This document shows positions 10,229 through 22,000 of a DNA stretch of 64,000 nt, in pieces (within the stretch, counting starts at the first letter, position 1; each line of letters starts with the position of its first letter). The notes beneath the pieces were generated by a model. That model saw only the letters and a list, made by a program, of their open reading frames with translations, made no database searches and was not told the DNA's origin. A program made the position numbers and the translations under genes. Source of the DNA: Lichtheimia corymbifera B2541 (taxonomy: Eukaryota; Mucoromycota; Mucoromycetes; Mucorales; Lichtheimiaceae). The stretch covers positions 1 to 64,000 of the forward strand of contig JNEU01000651.1 in NCBI GenBank assembly GCA_000697475.1, read 5' to 3'.

Positions 10229-12616
10229 ATGCATATGGCTTTATCAATGCGTATATGTGTGTGCGCGCTTGGGCATAGATATGATAGCGGATGCTTATCA
10301 GGGTGCCTGGTGTTGCAAGATTTCCAGGTTATGTTTTCAGTTGGCAGCGTAATGAACTCCTCGATCATGGTATCAGTGCCTTTGGTGGCTTCGGTTTTTG
10401 CATCCGTGGTATGTATGAAAATCGTATATGGGAAAAGCATGTTTCGCTAAGAGTTACTCAATACCGCTCGTCACCGTCATTGTTGTTATCATCGTGACCC
10501 ACCAACCTGCATACCTTATGCAGCTATCAGGACCTGTTGCAGACCATATTGGTCGAAGAAACTATTTCTTTGTTGCGACCATCGTGAAAATCATAGGCTC
10601 GATGATCGAGATCACAGCATCAAACTTTGCAACCTTGCTGTTGGGCCGCATCTTGGCTGGTGCAGCTATTGGGTAATCAATCAACAAGGCACATTTATTT
10701 AAAGTTTCTATTTGCTCAATGCATGAAGATGTGCTCTAGTGTGTTTAGCATGCTGACTCCTTTGTGTAAGCAAGCCCCTGATGATGCACAAGAGCATGGC
10801 TTACACATATCAACGCATTGTTCCACATCATAGATCAAAGTGAGATATCGCGGCCCGAGCACCGTGGACGACTAATTACCTTTTATCAACTTGGCGTCAC
10901 TATTGGATTTTGCATGGCTTTTTGGATCGTATATGGGACAAGTAGATTGCCTGACAATTTATCCTGGAGGTAAATCTGAGCATTTTTCATTGATGCACTG
11001 AGTACTTTTGAGATTCATGCAGGATGGCTATAACAACAAATATAGAATTCCGATGTGCCTTCAGATCTTACCACCGATGATTCTATTCGTTGGTCTCTTC
11101 GCATTACCCGAAAGGTAAATAATCGATCCTAAATAGGAGGAGGAAGCATTTGGCATTTGTTTATGTGGTACAGCATATTCATTTTCATACCTTTCACCTC
11201 TGCTGACAATTACCATCCTGTAAATGCTTTCCTTCATAGTCCGCGATGGCTGATTTACAAGACGAAACGTCGGGATGAGGCACTGGCCATCCTAACGCGT
11301 TTACGCAGTGGGCAGGATATCAGCATCATCCAAATGGAATGTACCAGTATTGAGCAAGATGTTGCATTTGATGCAAAGTATGCATCCAAAGGCTATTGGA
11401 CACTGCTGGAGAAAGGCATTGAAAACAACCGACGTCGTACGTTACTTGGTATTGGTATCCATGCACTTACACAGCTCACCGGTATCAATGTCTTGTTGTA
11501 AGTTTCATAAAAACTAGCGGTGTTTGCTCTGCTGATGAAGCGTATAGATTTTATCTTCCACACATCTTGCAATCCACCGGTATCACAGAGGTCAACTCCG
11601 AGTTGTTAGGTTTGTTGACAAGAAAGTTTTCTTTTGTTGCTGCTTTGCTTTTGATCCCATGACAAATGTGTAACCTTGTGGCGTGTGGAACCCGGGGTGA
11701 TTTGATCAATTATAGGCAACGGCGTAAGCGGAATGGTGAACATGCTTGCTACCATCCCGGTTTTCTCATTTGTAAGAATCGTGGATCGCCATTGTGTCAT
11801 ACAACATGGGTTAATGTGAGCATGTGTGTAGATTGACAAGTGTGATCGACGACGTATTTTAATACGAGGATCACTGGTGATGGGAGTATGCATGATGACT
11901 ATTGCTGTCATGTTGGGCGTATTTCACGATAGCGACCATAATGCACTCGGCATGGATGATGATACTCCAAACAAATTATCACCAAGGATGATGGATTTTT
12001 TAGGCGACGATGGGCCAACATTTGCCGTGCTGGCTTTACTATGTCTCTTTATTACATGCTTTGCCCTTAGTTGGGGTCCTCTTGGTTGGATTTATCCTGC
12101 AGAAATATACCCGCAATTGATCCGTGCAAAGGCAATGGGGCTCACCACTGCCGCCAGCTATTGTTTTAATGTCACTATATCACAGATTGCTCCCGTTCTT
12201 TTTCGTACCATTAGCTGGGGCACTTATGTCGTCTTTGGGTGCTTTTGTCTTTTGATTGCATGGATCGTTCACAGCTTTTATCCCGAGACAAGGGTATGTG
12301 TTGGGAATATGATGCATAGTACACACATGAGTTACGCGCCTTTGCGACACATGCCGGTGTTTATTTATTTGCTATTTCTGATAAGAATGCCCGATTGACA
12401 ACTCTAAATCTTTAGGGAAGGTCGCTAGAAGAAATACACTTGATATTCAGCAATGCCATCCTTATGAATGAGCGAGCTGATGCACATCATCCATCAACAG
12501 CAGCTGAAGCTTTAGAACATCTGGAGATCATTGATGGCAAACATCACAAGCAACGACAACATCGCCGCCATCACCACAATAATAATAACAGCAAACTCGA
12601 CGACGCGTCTGCTTGA
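10229..12616 (+). CDS. Sugar-transporter-family MFS protein (N-terminus unresolved)
   Basis: A multi-exon member of the MFS sugar porter family, likely a plasma-membrane hexose or related transporter. Visible signatures in order: YDSGCLSGCLVLQDF; LSGPVADHIGRRN (the G-R-R motif between TM2 and TM3); LLLGRILAGAAIG; PEHRGRLITFYQLGVTIG; PRWLIYKTKRRDEALAIL; LTQLTGINVLLFYLPHI; DKCDRRR; GPLGWIYPAEIYP; and PETRGRSLEEI. These are the classical sugar-porter motifs. The stop is at 12614-12616. The tail is rich in His, Arg and Asn. Oddity: the normal first transmembrane helix before the (F)GYD motif is not found in frame, so 10229 is only the first in-frame ATG. Either small 5' exons are missed or the 5' end is damaged. 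Confidence 0.85.
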
Positions 12617-13241
12617 TTTGGTACATGTGTGAACAAATCACAATGAGATATAGGCACGACGATGAAAATAAAGCTGACTTTATACGTAAACAAACGCGAT
12701 CGCCTGTTGCGGGAATTCCGGAGCAAGTCTATAATACTGCTTCTCCTTGCATGTTTTGTTTGGAATTATATAAAGTTAAGAATCCAGACTCCACTTGTTC
12801 TCATTATCATCTTGCTTGTGTATCCAATATAAAGCGCACTCCTCTTTATCTTTGCTTACTTTTATGCACAAATCAATGACTTGCTGAAGAACGTAAAAAA
12901 AGGAGCAAATACGAGAATGGTGTGTGAGTGGGAATGAGATAATGTATAAACACGAGCATGTATGCAAACGGCCCATGCGTTGTTCGCACTCCTTCATTCC
13001 ACCCCGATCATCTCTCCTTGTCAAAAAGAGACAGAGATTACCAGAATAGGATATGCCGAAGAAGAAGAGGCGTGTGTGTTGTGTGTGGGGGTGATGATTG
13101 TATATGGGTGAAGATTACACAAGGCGATCCTGTGTGTGTCGCCTATTCGGAGTGTGGTCCGAAACTCATAGGCGATCAGCAGGAAAGGGGATAGTGGGCT
13201 CCATTGTGGCATCAAAATACAATAACAATGAATGCAAAACA
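12617..13241. other. Intergenic region
   Basis: No supported gene. It contains the 3' flank of the transporter and the upstream region of the cyclin gene. Confidence 0.5.
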
Positions 13242-13249
13242 TATAAAGG
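13242..13249 (+). promoter_or_regulatory. TATA box candidate of the cyclin gene
   Basis: TATAAAGG lies 110 bp upstream of the cyclin ATG at 13359, followed by a CT-rich stretch (13261-13310), a common layout for promoters in this window. Confidence 0.4.
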
Positions 13250-13358
13250 GTCACTCATTTCACTCCCTTTCCACGTTTATCTCTTTTGTTCCTTTTACTC
13301 TTTTACCAACGATACCCAAATCAACCACCTTTACTATATATTACGCCGTCGCTTGATC

Positions 13359-14159
13359 ATGCATAGCACCATGCTTCAACCATCGGGTCGTTCAGCCATC
13401 CCACAATCCATTTACACCGTGTACCATGCAAACGCTTCCTCCTCAAAACCACTCCCATCCGTTCTTATTGGTACGCACATCATCAGCAGCATTCAAGGGT
13501 GCTAGCTCACCCCCTTCTTGCATCCCAAAAAAGTCAAAAATGCTAATACAGTGTATATTATGCACGAACCAATAGACTTTATCGCTATAGCACTTTGCGA
13601 AGTCATCCCTTTTCGTATGTTCCGCCGCCGTTCCATGCAGCAACTGAATCCACAAAATCAGCATCTTCAACAAACCCAATCACACGCACGTCCACGACGT
13701 TTACCTGAGCTCCTTTATTTCATCCACAAAGTCACATACCAAGCTGGTATCAATTGCCGTACAGCTCTTGTTGCTCTCATCTTGCTTGATCGTGCCAAAG
13801 CATCACTACCTAAGAACGCCGTCAGTAGTTATGGTGAGTAGTAGTAGCATACACGCATAACCGAGATCTTGGACCCCCACATATTAACCACAACCAATCA
13901 TGTCTCAGACACATCCCATCGTCTCTTATTGGGTGCCTTACTCACAGCAACCAAGGTCCTTCAAGGTACCGTGTGGGCCCCAGCTACACCACCACTGACC
14001 AATCAACGCCTATGTGACATTTGCAATGGCCTCTTCTCTTTGAATGACATCAACCAAGTCGAGCGTGCATTTCTCAAGTTGATCCAATATCGATGTTGGG
14101 TTGATGATAAGGATGTCAACGATTATGTCATTCGCCACCGCTCTGATTTCGCCTTGTAA
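13359..14159 (+). CDS. Pho85/Pcl-type cyclin
   Basis: A small cyclin that would bind and activate a Pho85-like cyclin-dependent kinase. Three exons: the first ends SVLIG at a GTACGC donor; the second holds the Arg-rich MFRRRSMQQL region and the start of the cyclin box (LPELLYFIHKVTYQAG, ALVALILLDRAK); the third, after a phase-1 intron, reads DTSHRLLLGALLTATKVLQ, then ICNGLFSLNDINQVERAFLK and the end RHRSDFAL. The Leu/Ala-rich helix LLLGALLTATKVL is the hallmark of the Pcl/Pho80 cyclin fold. Total is about 200-210 residues. The acceptor of exon 2 has two possible positions (differing by a few residues). Specific Pcl class cannot be assigned. Confidence 0.8.
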
Positions 14160-14412
14160 ACAACACCATTACCATCGTTTCACACCCTCCCAATATTGAT
14201 CCTCCATGTCGTTACGCATCCTCATGTGATCTTGTGTATATATATTTCTTCTTACAAACCACTGTATATCGTACTCTCGTTGTTCAACATACCCATATAT
14301 CCCTTTGCTTGCTTGTATAGCCCCTTTTACCACACGGAGCATTGTTTTATGCTAATAATATATTGTTTGTGCTTTTGTTCATTGTCCATATAATAATGAA
14401 ATATTGGTTTAT

Positions 14413-15935
14413 TCAAAGCTTTCCGGTATAGGCGAGGAGATTATGATTATCATAATCCTTGGAGGCTGGTGACATGTGCAGGATATCCTTGCTGGCGAGA
14501 CTCATGAGCTCTTGATAAATGTCATTCACAGAAGGGTAGCTCTTTTGCCCAAGTAACATAGCTGCAATTCCAGCAACATGTGGGTTGGCCATGCTCGTAC
14601 CATCCATGCTATGGCTATCGGTACCGAGCCAGCTGCTGGTAATATCAACACCTGGGGCGTACATGCGTACGCACTTGCCAAATGAGCTAAACACAGCAAC
14701 GTTGTCTTGACGATCTGATGCGCCTACAGCAAAGACGGCTGGGTTTGCAGCAGGTGTATATTGACATGCATCGTCACCTGTGTTACCGGCGGCGACAAAA
14801 ACTGGAATCCCGTGATCAACAGCTGCACTGGTAAGGGCATCATCAATCGTTTTGGATCGTGGCCCACTCAATGATAGGTTGATAATACTCTTGCCACGCT
14901 CAGCTTTTGCACTGACCATGGCAATAGCTAAAAAAAATTCGTTCAGTCATAAAAGATGTGTGTTTGATGATGCTTTTTTACCTCGGATCAAATCAACAGT
15001 GGTACCATCACCGCTACCATCAAGAATCTTAATGCTGTGAATAGTGGTGTGTGGTGCTACACCAAAAGTGGAGCCGCCGATGATACCAGCCACGTGGGTG
15101 CCTACATTTGCAACGCCGGTACACATACACAAGAAAAAAAAGCAGCCCGCCTTTGTCAATGAAAAGAAAATGAAAACAAACATTACGATAGTTTTGTCAT
15201 ACCATGACCGGATGTGTCACTGTCGTCTTCGTAATCAATAAAGTTGGCGGTGTGAAACGCTCGCCCTTTGAGATCGGGATGCTCGGTGTTGATACCTGTG
15301 TCAAAGACATACACATGTACCCCATTTCCTATAACGGCATTGTCATCTATCATTCGCGTAGTCAGGTCACCACCTGCATCTCTTTGATTGATTCGTGCAA
15401 TGCCCCAACTTGGAGCTGGTTCCACATGCTGTGACCCTGGTACAGCAGCCTGCACCTTGTACACTTGATTCGGCTCCACATAATCGATGGCGTCCAATTG
15501 GTGTAAGTATTCAGCAAATGCTGGATCAAAGGCTCCCACCACAGCTGAAAATCCATTCCCCACTTGAATCGTATCCATGTTTGGCGCTGGTGCATTGGCT
15601 GCTTGCATACTCACTCCACCATTTCCACTGCTCTCGCTACCAGCTGCTTGTAATTGCTTCATACGGTACATGGCCAAATGCTGCCGAATAAATTGGCTTG
15701 GTTCATAAGCTACTTTTTTATATGAATAGACTGTATGTACGATCGCAAATTCACTACCTGTGGTTGTGTCATTGTTATTTTGTTGTTTGAGCTTGATGAT
15801 GTGTAGACCTTGACCGGTGGTTGCTGCGATGGATCCGGTTGTCACGTTGTTGTCGGAGTTGTTGACTTGTGCTACAGCTGCATGAATTGAAAAGAGTAGC
15901 CATACAACGGCTGATTTGCTGGTAATGCCTTTCAT
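14413..15935 (-). CDS. Secreted subtilisin-like serine protease (proteinase K type, S8A)
   Basis: An extracellular endopeptidase made as a pre-pro-enzyme. Exons 15203-15935, 14982-15101 and 14413-14927 give 455 residues. The start at 15935 gives a signal peptide (AVVWLLFSIHAAVAQ); an in-frame ATG 27 bp upstream is less likely. An inhibitor I9 propeptide (FSAVVGAFDPAFAEYL, IDYVEPNQV) spans about residues 60-165. The catalytic domain has Asp in VYVFDTGINTEHPDL, His in HGTHVAGIIGG (split by the first intron, phase 1), the oxyanion Asn in VFVAAGNTGD and Ser in DGTSMANPHVAGIAAM. All triad residues are intact. No C-terminal extension is seen. The upstream MFS gene is on the same strand but separate. 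Confidence 0.95.
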
Positions 15936-16166
15936 GATAATAACGAAAATAAAAACGGTCAATGATTATGCTGTATTTAAAGCCGTTTCCTTTTTGCCAC
16001 CCAAGGTTCAAAAAACAAATCAACATGGGCATGTAGACAACAAAATCAGCCGCGAGCAAATATGTAAAGAGGAGGTGATTGGTTGAAGCAAACACGAAAA
16101 GATCCTCGACTTTTATGGTGACTGGTAGTGTACAGCACACAAACATCTTTTATACTCTCTCTCTCT

Positions 16167-18045
16167 CTATGAAGAGCCATCAAGAGCACGCCAACGTGCA
16201 CCAAACTTATGGACAAGATAAATGCATACACCACTAAGTAGACTGACAATGCTAAGGATGGTCATGGCCCAGCCGTTTCCAATTGCCTTTAAAAGAGCAG
16301 GTGCTAGCAACGGGGTACACCCTGCACAAAAGCTGCGTAATAGATTGGATGCTCCCACCACAGAAGCCGAGTATCCTTGGTAAGCATCCACAAGGTACGT
16401 GTTGCTAGGCGTTTGCACTACTCCAACTCCCACGCCCACTATTGTAGTGAATCAGTGATATGCATTCAAATGCATGATAAATCAGTTGACTTACGTAGAA
16501 AGAGACCTGTCAAACCACCAGCCAAATGTATACGATTCTGGATACACCATCCATACATGAGCTCACCTAATGGCAAAAGAAGGATACCCAACCACATTGC
16601 TTGTAACCGACGCTCTGGTTGTTGCTCTTGTTCTTGATTTTGGTCCAATCTTTCTTTTGAATCCGGTGGATAAGCAGCCTCCTTGTCATGGTTTACGATG
16701 GTATCATTATCCGAAGCGTTTGCACTCCCACGGCTCAACATCCAGTCAGCGTATTTTCCTGACAGCACAGCGCCAACAGCGTTACCAACACCGTTGGCAA
16801 GGTATGACAATCCAATCTGTGAGCTTGTCAGGTGGTATCTATAGCCGAGTTGATGTGGCAACGTAGAGATGACAAAATACATGAAACCATATGCTAGTGC
16901 ATAAGGAGCAGAGGCCAAAATGACAACGGGCTTCCATAAAAAGGCGAATGGTCGAGAAAACGATCGCAGCATGGACACCTCTTTGTGCTTGGTTGATGAC
17001 GTTGAGCGTCGTTGTTGTGTTTCGGGAAGGAAGAAGAGCATGAGCAATAGCACAAAACCACCCATGCCGGCTAACGTCCAAAAGATGTATCGCCATCCAA
17101 TATCTTTTTTACAAGAATGAGTACATGCATAACACACATCACGCATACACGCATACAATGCAACGCGCAATAAAAGGACACTTGCATTCATTAATATATC
17201 CACCAGCAATTGGGCCCACAACAGGTCCAATCAGGGGTCCGAGTAGGAATAATCCCATGGCACTGCCACGTTCCTGCATAGTAAAGAGATCTGAAATAGT
17301 ACCAGCACCCACCGCTTGTGCTGCACTAGCACCAATGGATTGTAGTATACGTACTACGACAAAGACACCGATATTTTTTGACTCTGCACATCCCACCGTG
17401 GATGCCACATAAATCACTGTTGAGCCAATATAGATGAATCGACGTCCATGCCATTCTGACAATGCTGCCCACATCATTGGCTACAAGAAAAGTTAGCCAG
17501 CGATCTACATGCATGAGTCGTACAAAGACTTACAGCCACGCCCTGAATAAAGACATACAATGAAATGGTCACATTGATCACCGTACTCGATGCACCAAGC
17601 GTTATCCTGACTTCATGCACAGCGGGTACCTACATTATGCATCGTCAATTAGATTGATGTCAGCGTGTGTCATCACACATTATGTATCCCACTTGCATAG
17701 ATAGAACTACTAAGAGGACCGAGGAAACCTTGTAAGGCGACAATGAAAAGAATGAACCATTTTCGAAATTTCGAAAACTGCACGTGGTCAATATTCTCGT
17801 ATGAACAACAATGATCTTTTCTTATCTCCCACCTCTTTGACTGCCACAGCAGTCTCAGTGCTAGCTGTGGGGGTAATAATGATTACTTCTATATCATCGG
17901 GTAATCCGCTTTCTTGTTGCTTGAATGCTGTTGTTATTTCATTTGATGCTGGTTCCTGAGAATGCTCGGGTGCTGGAATAATCTGCTTTTCGTCACCGAT
18001 AACAGTAGTAAGACTCTCTTGATCCCCTTGTGGTGCTGCAGCCAT
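16167..18045 (-). CDS. MFS multidrug-type transporter (DHA1, 12 TM)
   Basis: A proton-driven exporter of the DHA1 family (QDR/TPO-like), probably in the plasma membrane. The N-terminal cytosolic tail (about 85 residues, acidic and Gln-rich) starts MAAAPQGDQESL. The core follows: FSKFRKWFILFIVALQGFLG (TM1), SSSIYASGI, MMWAALSEWHGRR (motif A region), RILQSIGASAAQAVGAGT (motif B, Arg) and GLFLLGPLIGPVVGPIAGGY (motif C, G-rich and specific to antiporters). A central loop of about 60 residues is rich in Asp, Gln and Glu, and the last exon reads MGVGVGVVQTPSNTYLVDAY. About six exons. The stop codon falls beside a (CT)n run at 16157-16167. The substrate cannot be told. Confidence 0.9.
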
Positions 18046-19045
18046 TGGTATATTTGTATGGGGTAATATGCAGGGAGAAGTATGACAAAGGAATGACTTG
18101 AATGCAAAAGGGGAATAGGTAAAATGGGAGAGCACAAGAGAGAAAGAGAGAGAAATGAGAATGATGATAGTAGGGAAAAGATTAAGGATGTGTGTGAGAC
18201 AAGCGATTGAGTGAGTGAGTGGGAGAGAAGAAAAGATAACACAAATGGGAAAAGGCCGGAAGGAAAATGGGTGTTTATCCTAGGTGTTCGGAAAGAAAGC
18301 CTATCGACGTAGGATGTGAGTGAATGAATGATGCTATTCTAGTTTCAGTAAAAGCAACAAAAAAATCCATGATGATATGCCGGTTTCTTTTTCTAGTCAA
18401 CAAGACTTCCTTGGCAATGAGGATGCACCCTTTTCTACCTCTCCCCTTTAGCACCCCTTCCATTCTGCAAGACTATCTATGCATGAGCGAACAAGTAAAG
18501 CACCGTTGTGATTACACATTGATTACTACAGCAAGTCCTTTGAACAATGAAGGCCTTAGTAATAAAGTTAGCCCAAGGATTCGATAACCTTGTAATGGCT
18601 TATGCATATCTCATAATTGCAGATGGCTAACGTGGTTTCCTCTGCTGATTCATGTTAACCCATCGTGCTTCGTGTGATAGAAAGTAAGTTTGTTTGCATT
18701 TTGACAAGTATACATGGTATATGCAAACCATATGATTGCGTCAAGTAATTGCAAATTTGTCCGAATCGGCAAGCCGGTTTATGGGTGGGTACAACACCGG
18801 GATCTCTTTTTCATGCAGCAGGAAAACAACATCACATAAGCTCCGCTACTACAACAAATATTGCAAATGCTAATAGAGCCAATTCTATTTACAATGCGCG
18901 TAAATGCGCCAATTGAGGATGGGTTTGTACATATATAGGAGGAGAGTGTTTGTGTATGTAAGTGTATATGTGTGTATGTGTGTGTGTAAACAGGGCACTA
19001 CTTTAAGCCGATAACCACTGCCGGATATGATTATAGTTGTCCGCC
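18046..19045. other. Intergenic, 1 kb
   Basis: The 5' side of the transporter is a purine-rich run (GAGAGAAAGAGAGAG-like, 18120-18240). A TG-rich microsatellite lies at 18950-18988 near the SCC2 3' end. No gene supported. Confidence 0.5.
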
Positions 19046-22000
19046 TCATGCTTCGATCTCATCCAACATGCCTAGCGTTCCCGATGCAAGATCCTCAAAC
19101 TTACTCAAAGCTTGTGCAGCTGCAGCATGTGTCAGATCATTCTTCCTGAAAAAGAGTAGCTCGTCTTCCCAAAGGACAACCGGGTCATGTTGCTCGAGAT
19201 CTCTAGTCACCGCATGTGGTTTACGCTTTTCGTTTGGATCAAAATCTCTAATATCACTATACAAGCACATTGTGTCAATGTACACCTTATTGATTTCCTA
19301 TCATCTTACTCACGTGTCGCTTATCTCGTAGAGATCTTTGATCAATTGCTTGGTGCGTAATAATATGTACATAGCAATGGCCGACTTGGCAGCTGCATCG
19401 TGACTCATTGGTGGCTCAGAGGTTTCCTCGCTTTCGACATGGTCGTCATTGTTCTTTTGAGACTGTAAACGCACCAAGAGATCAGCGCAAAACGTGGTTT
19501 GGATGCGTTCGATTTGGTACAACAAGTATAACACCTCGTCAGATTGTGTAAAGTCCAGTGTTGTCATGTTGTCAGCAATAAAGCGTAGATAATGGATATC
19601 GATCTGCTTTGGTGTATGAGTTTTCTGATCCATATCAAAGTATTCGTAGCATGAGCTTACCTCAGTTCCTGCCATGTCTCTTACTTCGAAGCGGAATGGC
19701 CGGACGAGAGCAGAGATGAAATCCAACTTTGGCTTAGCAACCTGTTTGACGACAGTGTACGTCAACCCCAAAAGAGCATCCATTTTGGCATCCCCACCAC
19801 GCTTTCCATAACCATGGACTCGTTCACCAAAGAGTAGCTTTTGATATTCGAATGCTCGTAGTAGGTACTTTGGTAGCTGCGAGTACAATAGCATTCCGTA
19901 CTTGTCGTGTGCAAAGCGATGTAGGTAATATGCTCTCATTCGCATAATAGAATCAGGGCTTGTCTCAGCAGCAACAATGATTGGCATGCACTGTAAAAGA
20001 AAGAAGATGATCAATGAGCACCCTTATTTTCAATATTCCTTTTCCATTTCCCTTACCAGTACTGGATGAGCTAAGCTTTGATGAATAATAGCAGCTACCA
20101 CTTCAAAGGCGGCGTGTCTCAAATCGCTCGAATCGCTCATTGCACATTGGACAATTCTGGTCAAGTATCGTTGCATGATCGATCCATTCACACTATTCAA
20201 TCATCCGACGTGAATAAAACATTCTTGCTTATTGGATCATATGATTGTATCTTACCCAAGCTCTGCAAATTCTGCCGTATTGCCGAGCAATGTCTCGATA
20301 TCGATATCTTTGTGATATAGCGATTCACCAGCATCTATGCAACACTCGCCAAATTAGCTATCAATCTTGTACCACGTGTAGATCATGAGAATTACCTTGT
20401 TCTCGCTGTTCAAGTCTCGCTTCCTCGGTATCCAAAAACTCGCGAAAAACAATCATCAGCTGTGTTTGCAGATCTTGATTATCTCGTTCAAAGATTTGAT
20501 CCATAAGCTGAGTGCTGGCATCCTTCGTCATGAGCATCGGATATCTTGTGTACATGTACCCAAGGCCTTGGAGAGCTGCTCTCTGGATTTGCGCCGTTTC
20601 CATAAGACCATGATCACCAGTGAACCAGTATAGAAGATCAAAGACATGTGACACAAGGCTCTCCTGAAAAATGGTCATCTTGTGAGACAATTGAATCAAA
20701 GTTTTCATGCAACCTTAATGCAAACCTTTGTGATCTTATCCAAGGTCGACATTTGTTCAGGGTTCTCGGCTCGCTTGGCATCGAAATCCACGTTTTGGCA
20801 AAGAACACCACAAATAGCCAAGATTTTCATCACGCCACTAGCAGGCCGATCCAATGCGCCTGACTGTTTGACCTTAGTTTGGATACCTTGCAGTTTGACT
20901 GGTTTCCTTATCAGTAAGTGGTATTCCATAATTCGTCTTTTGTTACTAACCTATGCATGAGCCAAGGATTCGAACCAGGATGCCATATCGATGCGATATA
21001 CTTTGTACAATCGTACATAAGCATGATACTGCCGAATCAGTGTACTGGGATCATCGTGATATTAGTTGATAAATCGCATTTACAAGTCGATCATGCATTT
21101 ACCTCTTGAGGGCATGTGCCAACCAACTGAAAGAGGATACGCTCAAGAAGAGCAATGGATTCAGGATCATGGTACTTTTGTTGGGGAAGCACGTCTCTGT
21201 AAATATTCAGGACATGACGTGCCGTTGGCCAATCATCCTAATAACATGATATTAGCCGGAAAAACAAAGGGGATGGTGAAGGGCGAAAAACATACCAGGT
21301 TTGTGACACTAAGGTATGGCTGTAATGCTGATGCCTGAGTCTCGCGTAGCAATTCGGGGCATGTGGTGGTGAAGGCATGAATGGCCAAAAGACAATTCCT
21401 AAACTGCTTCAAATCGTCTTGTTCATCATATTGCAGCACCAGATCAAACAAGCAGTCCACGATCCATTGGAAGTACTTTTCATATGTCTTTTTGCTTTTG
21501 GCATCACCTTGCTCCATACACTACGTATATGTGTGCGTTAGATAACACAATCGAAGACTGGGACCAAGGGAACTATCTTATACCTTTTGAACAATTTGTG
21601 GCAGTGCTGTACTTTTGTCGCCCACTGTGGCTTCCAACCGAGACACGGCTCCAAGAATGATGCCTGTCAGCTCATCAATACGCCGCTTGCGTGCTTTGGG
21701 TGCATGCGCATACGATGATCCAAAATAATCATTTCCATCCTGATCGATCGATCGAAAGGGTCCAAAGAGAACTTCTTGTGTGCACTTGAAGGCCAGATCG
21801 CATATGCTCACTTCATTGTCACTGAGGCGGTGAATGAGCTTGGAAGCAATATCCACCTTGACATCGGGATCACTGCACTTGTAGTATAGGTCTCGAAGCA
21901 ATTTGACCACCCGTTTGCGGACATTGGCCGCTGTGTCCTATGGATATAATCAATCAGGATCCATGCTTAGCATTCTTGAAAATGGGAATCTCACCATAAC

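Noticed and set aside
20965..20985. Minus-strand GGTTCGAATCC, like a tRNA B box
   Set aside because: It lies inside an SCC2 exon (reads WFESLAHA), and there is no A box or cloverleaf at the right distance.
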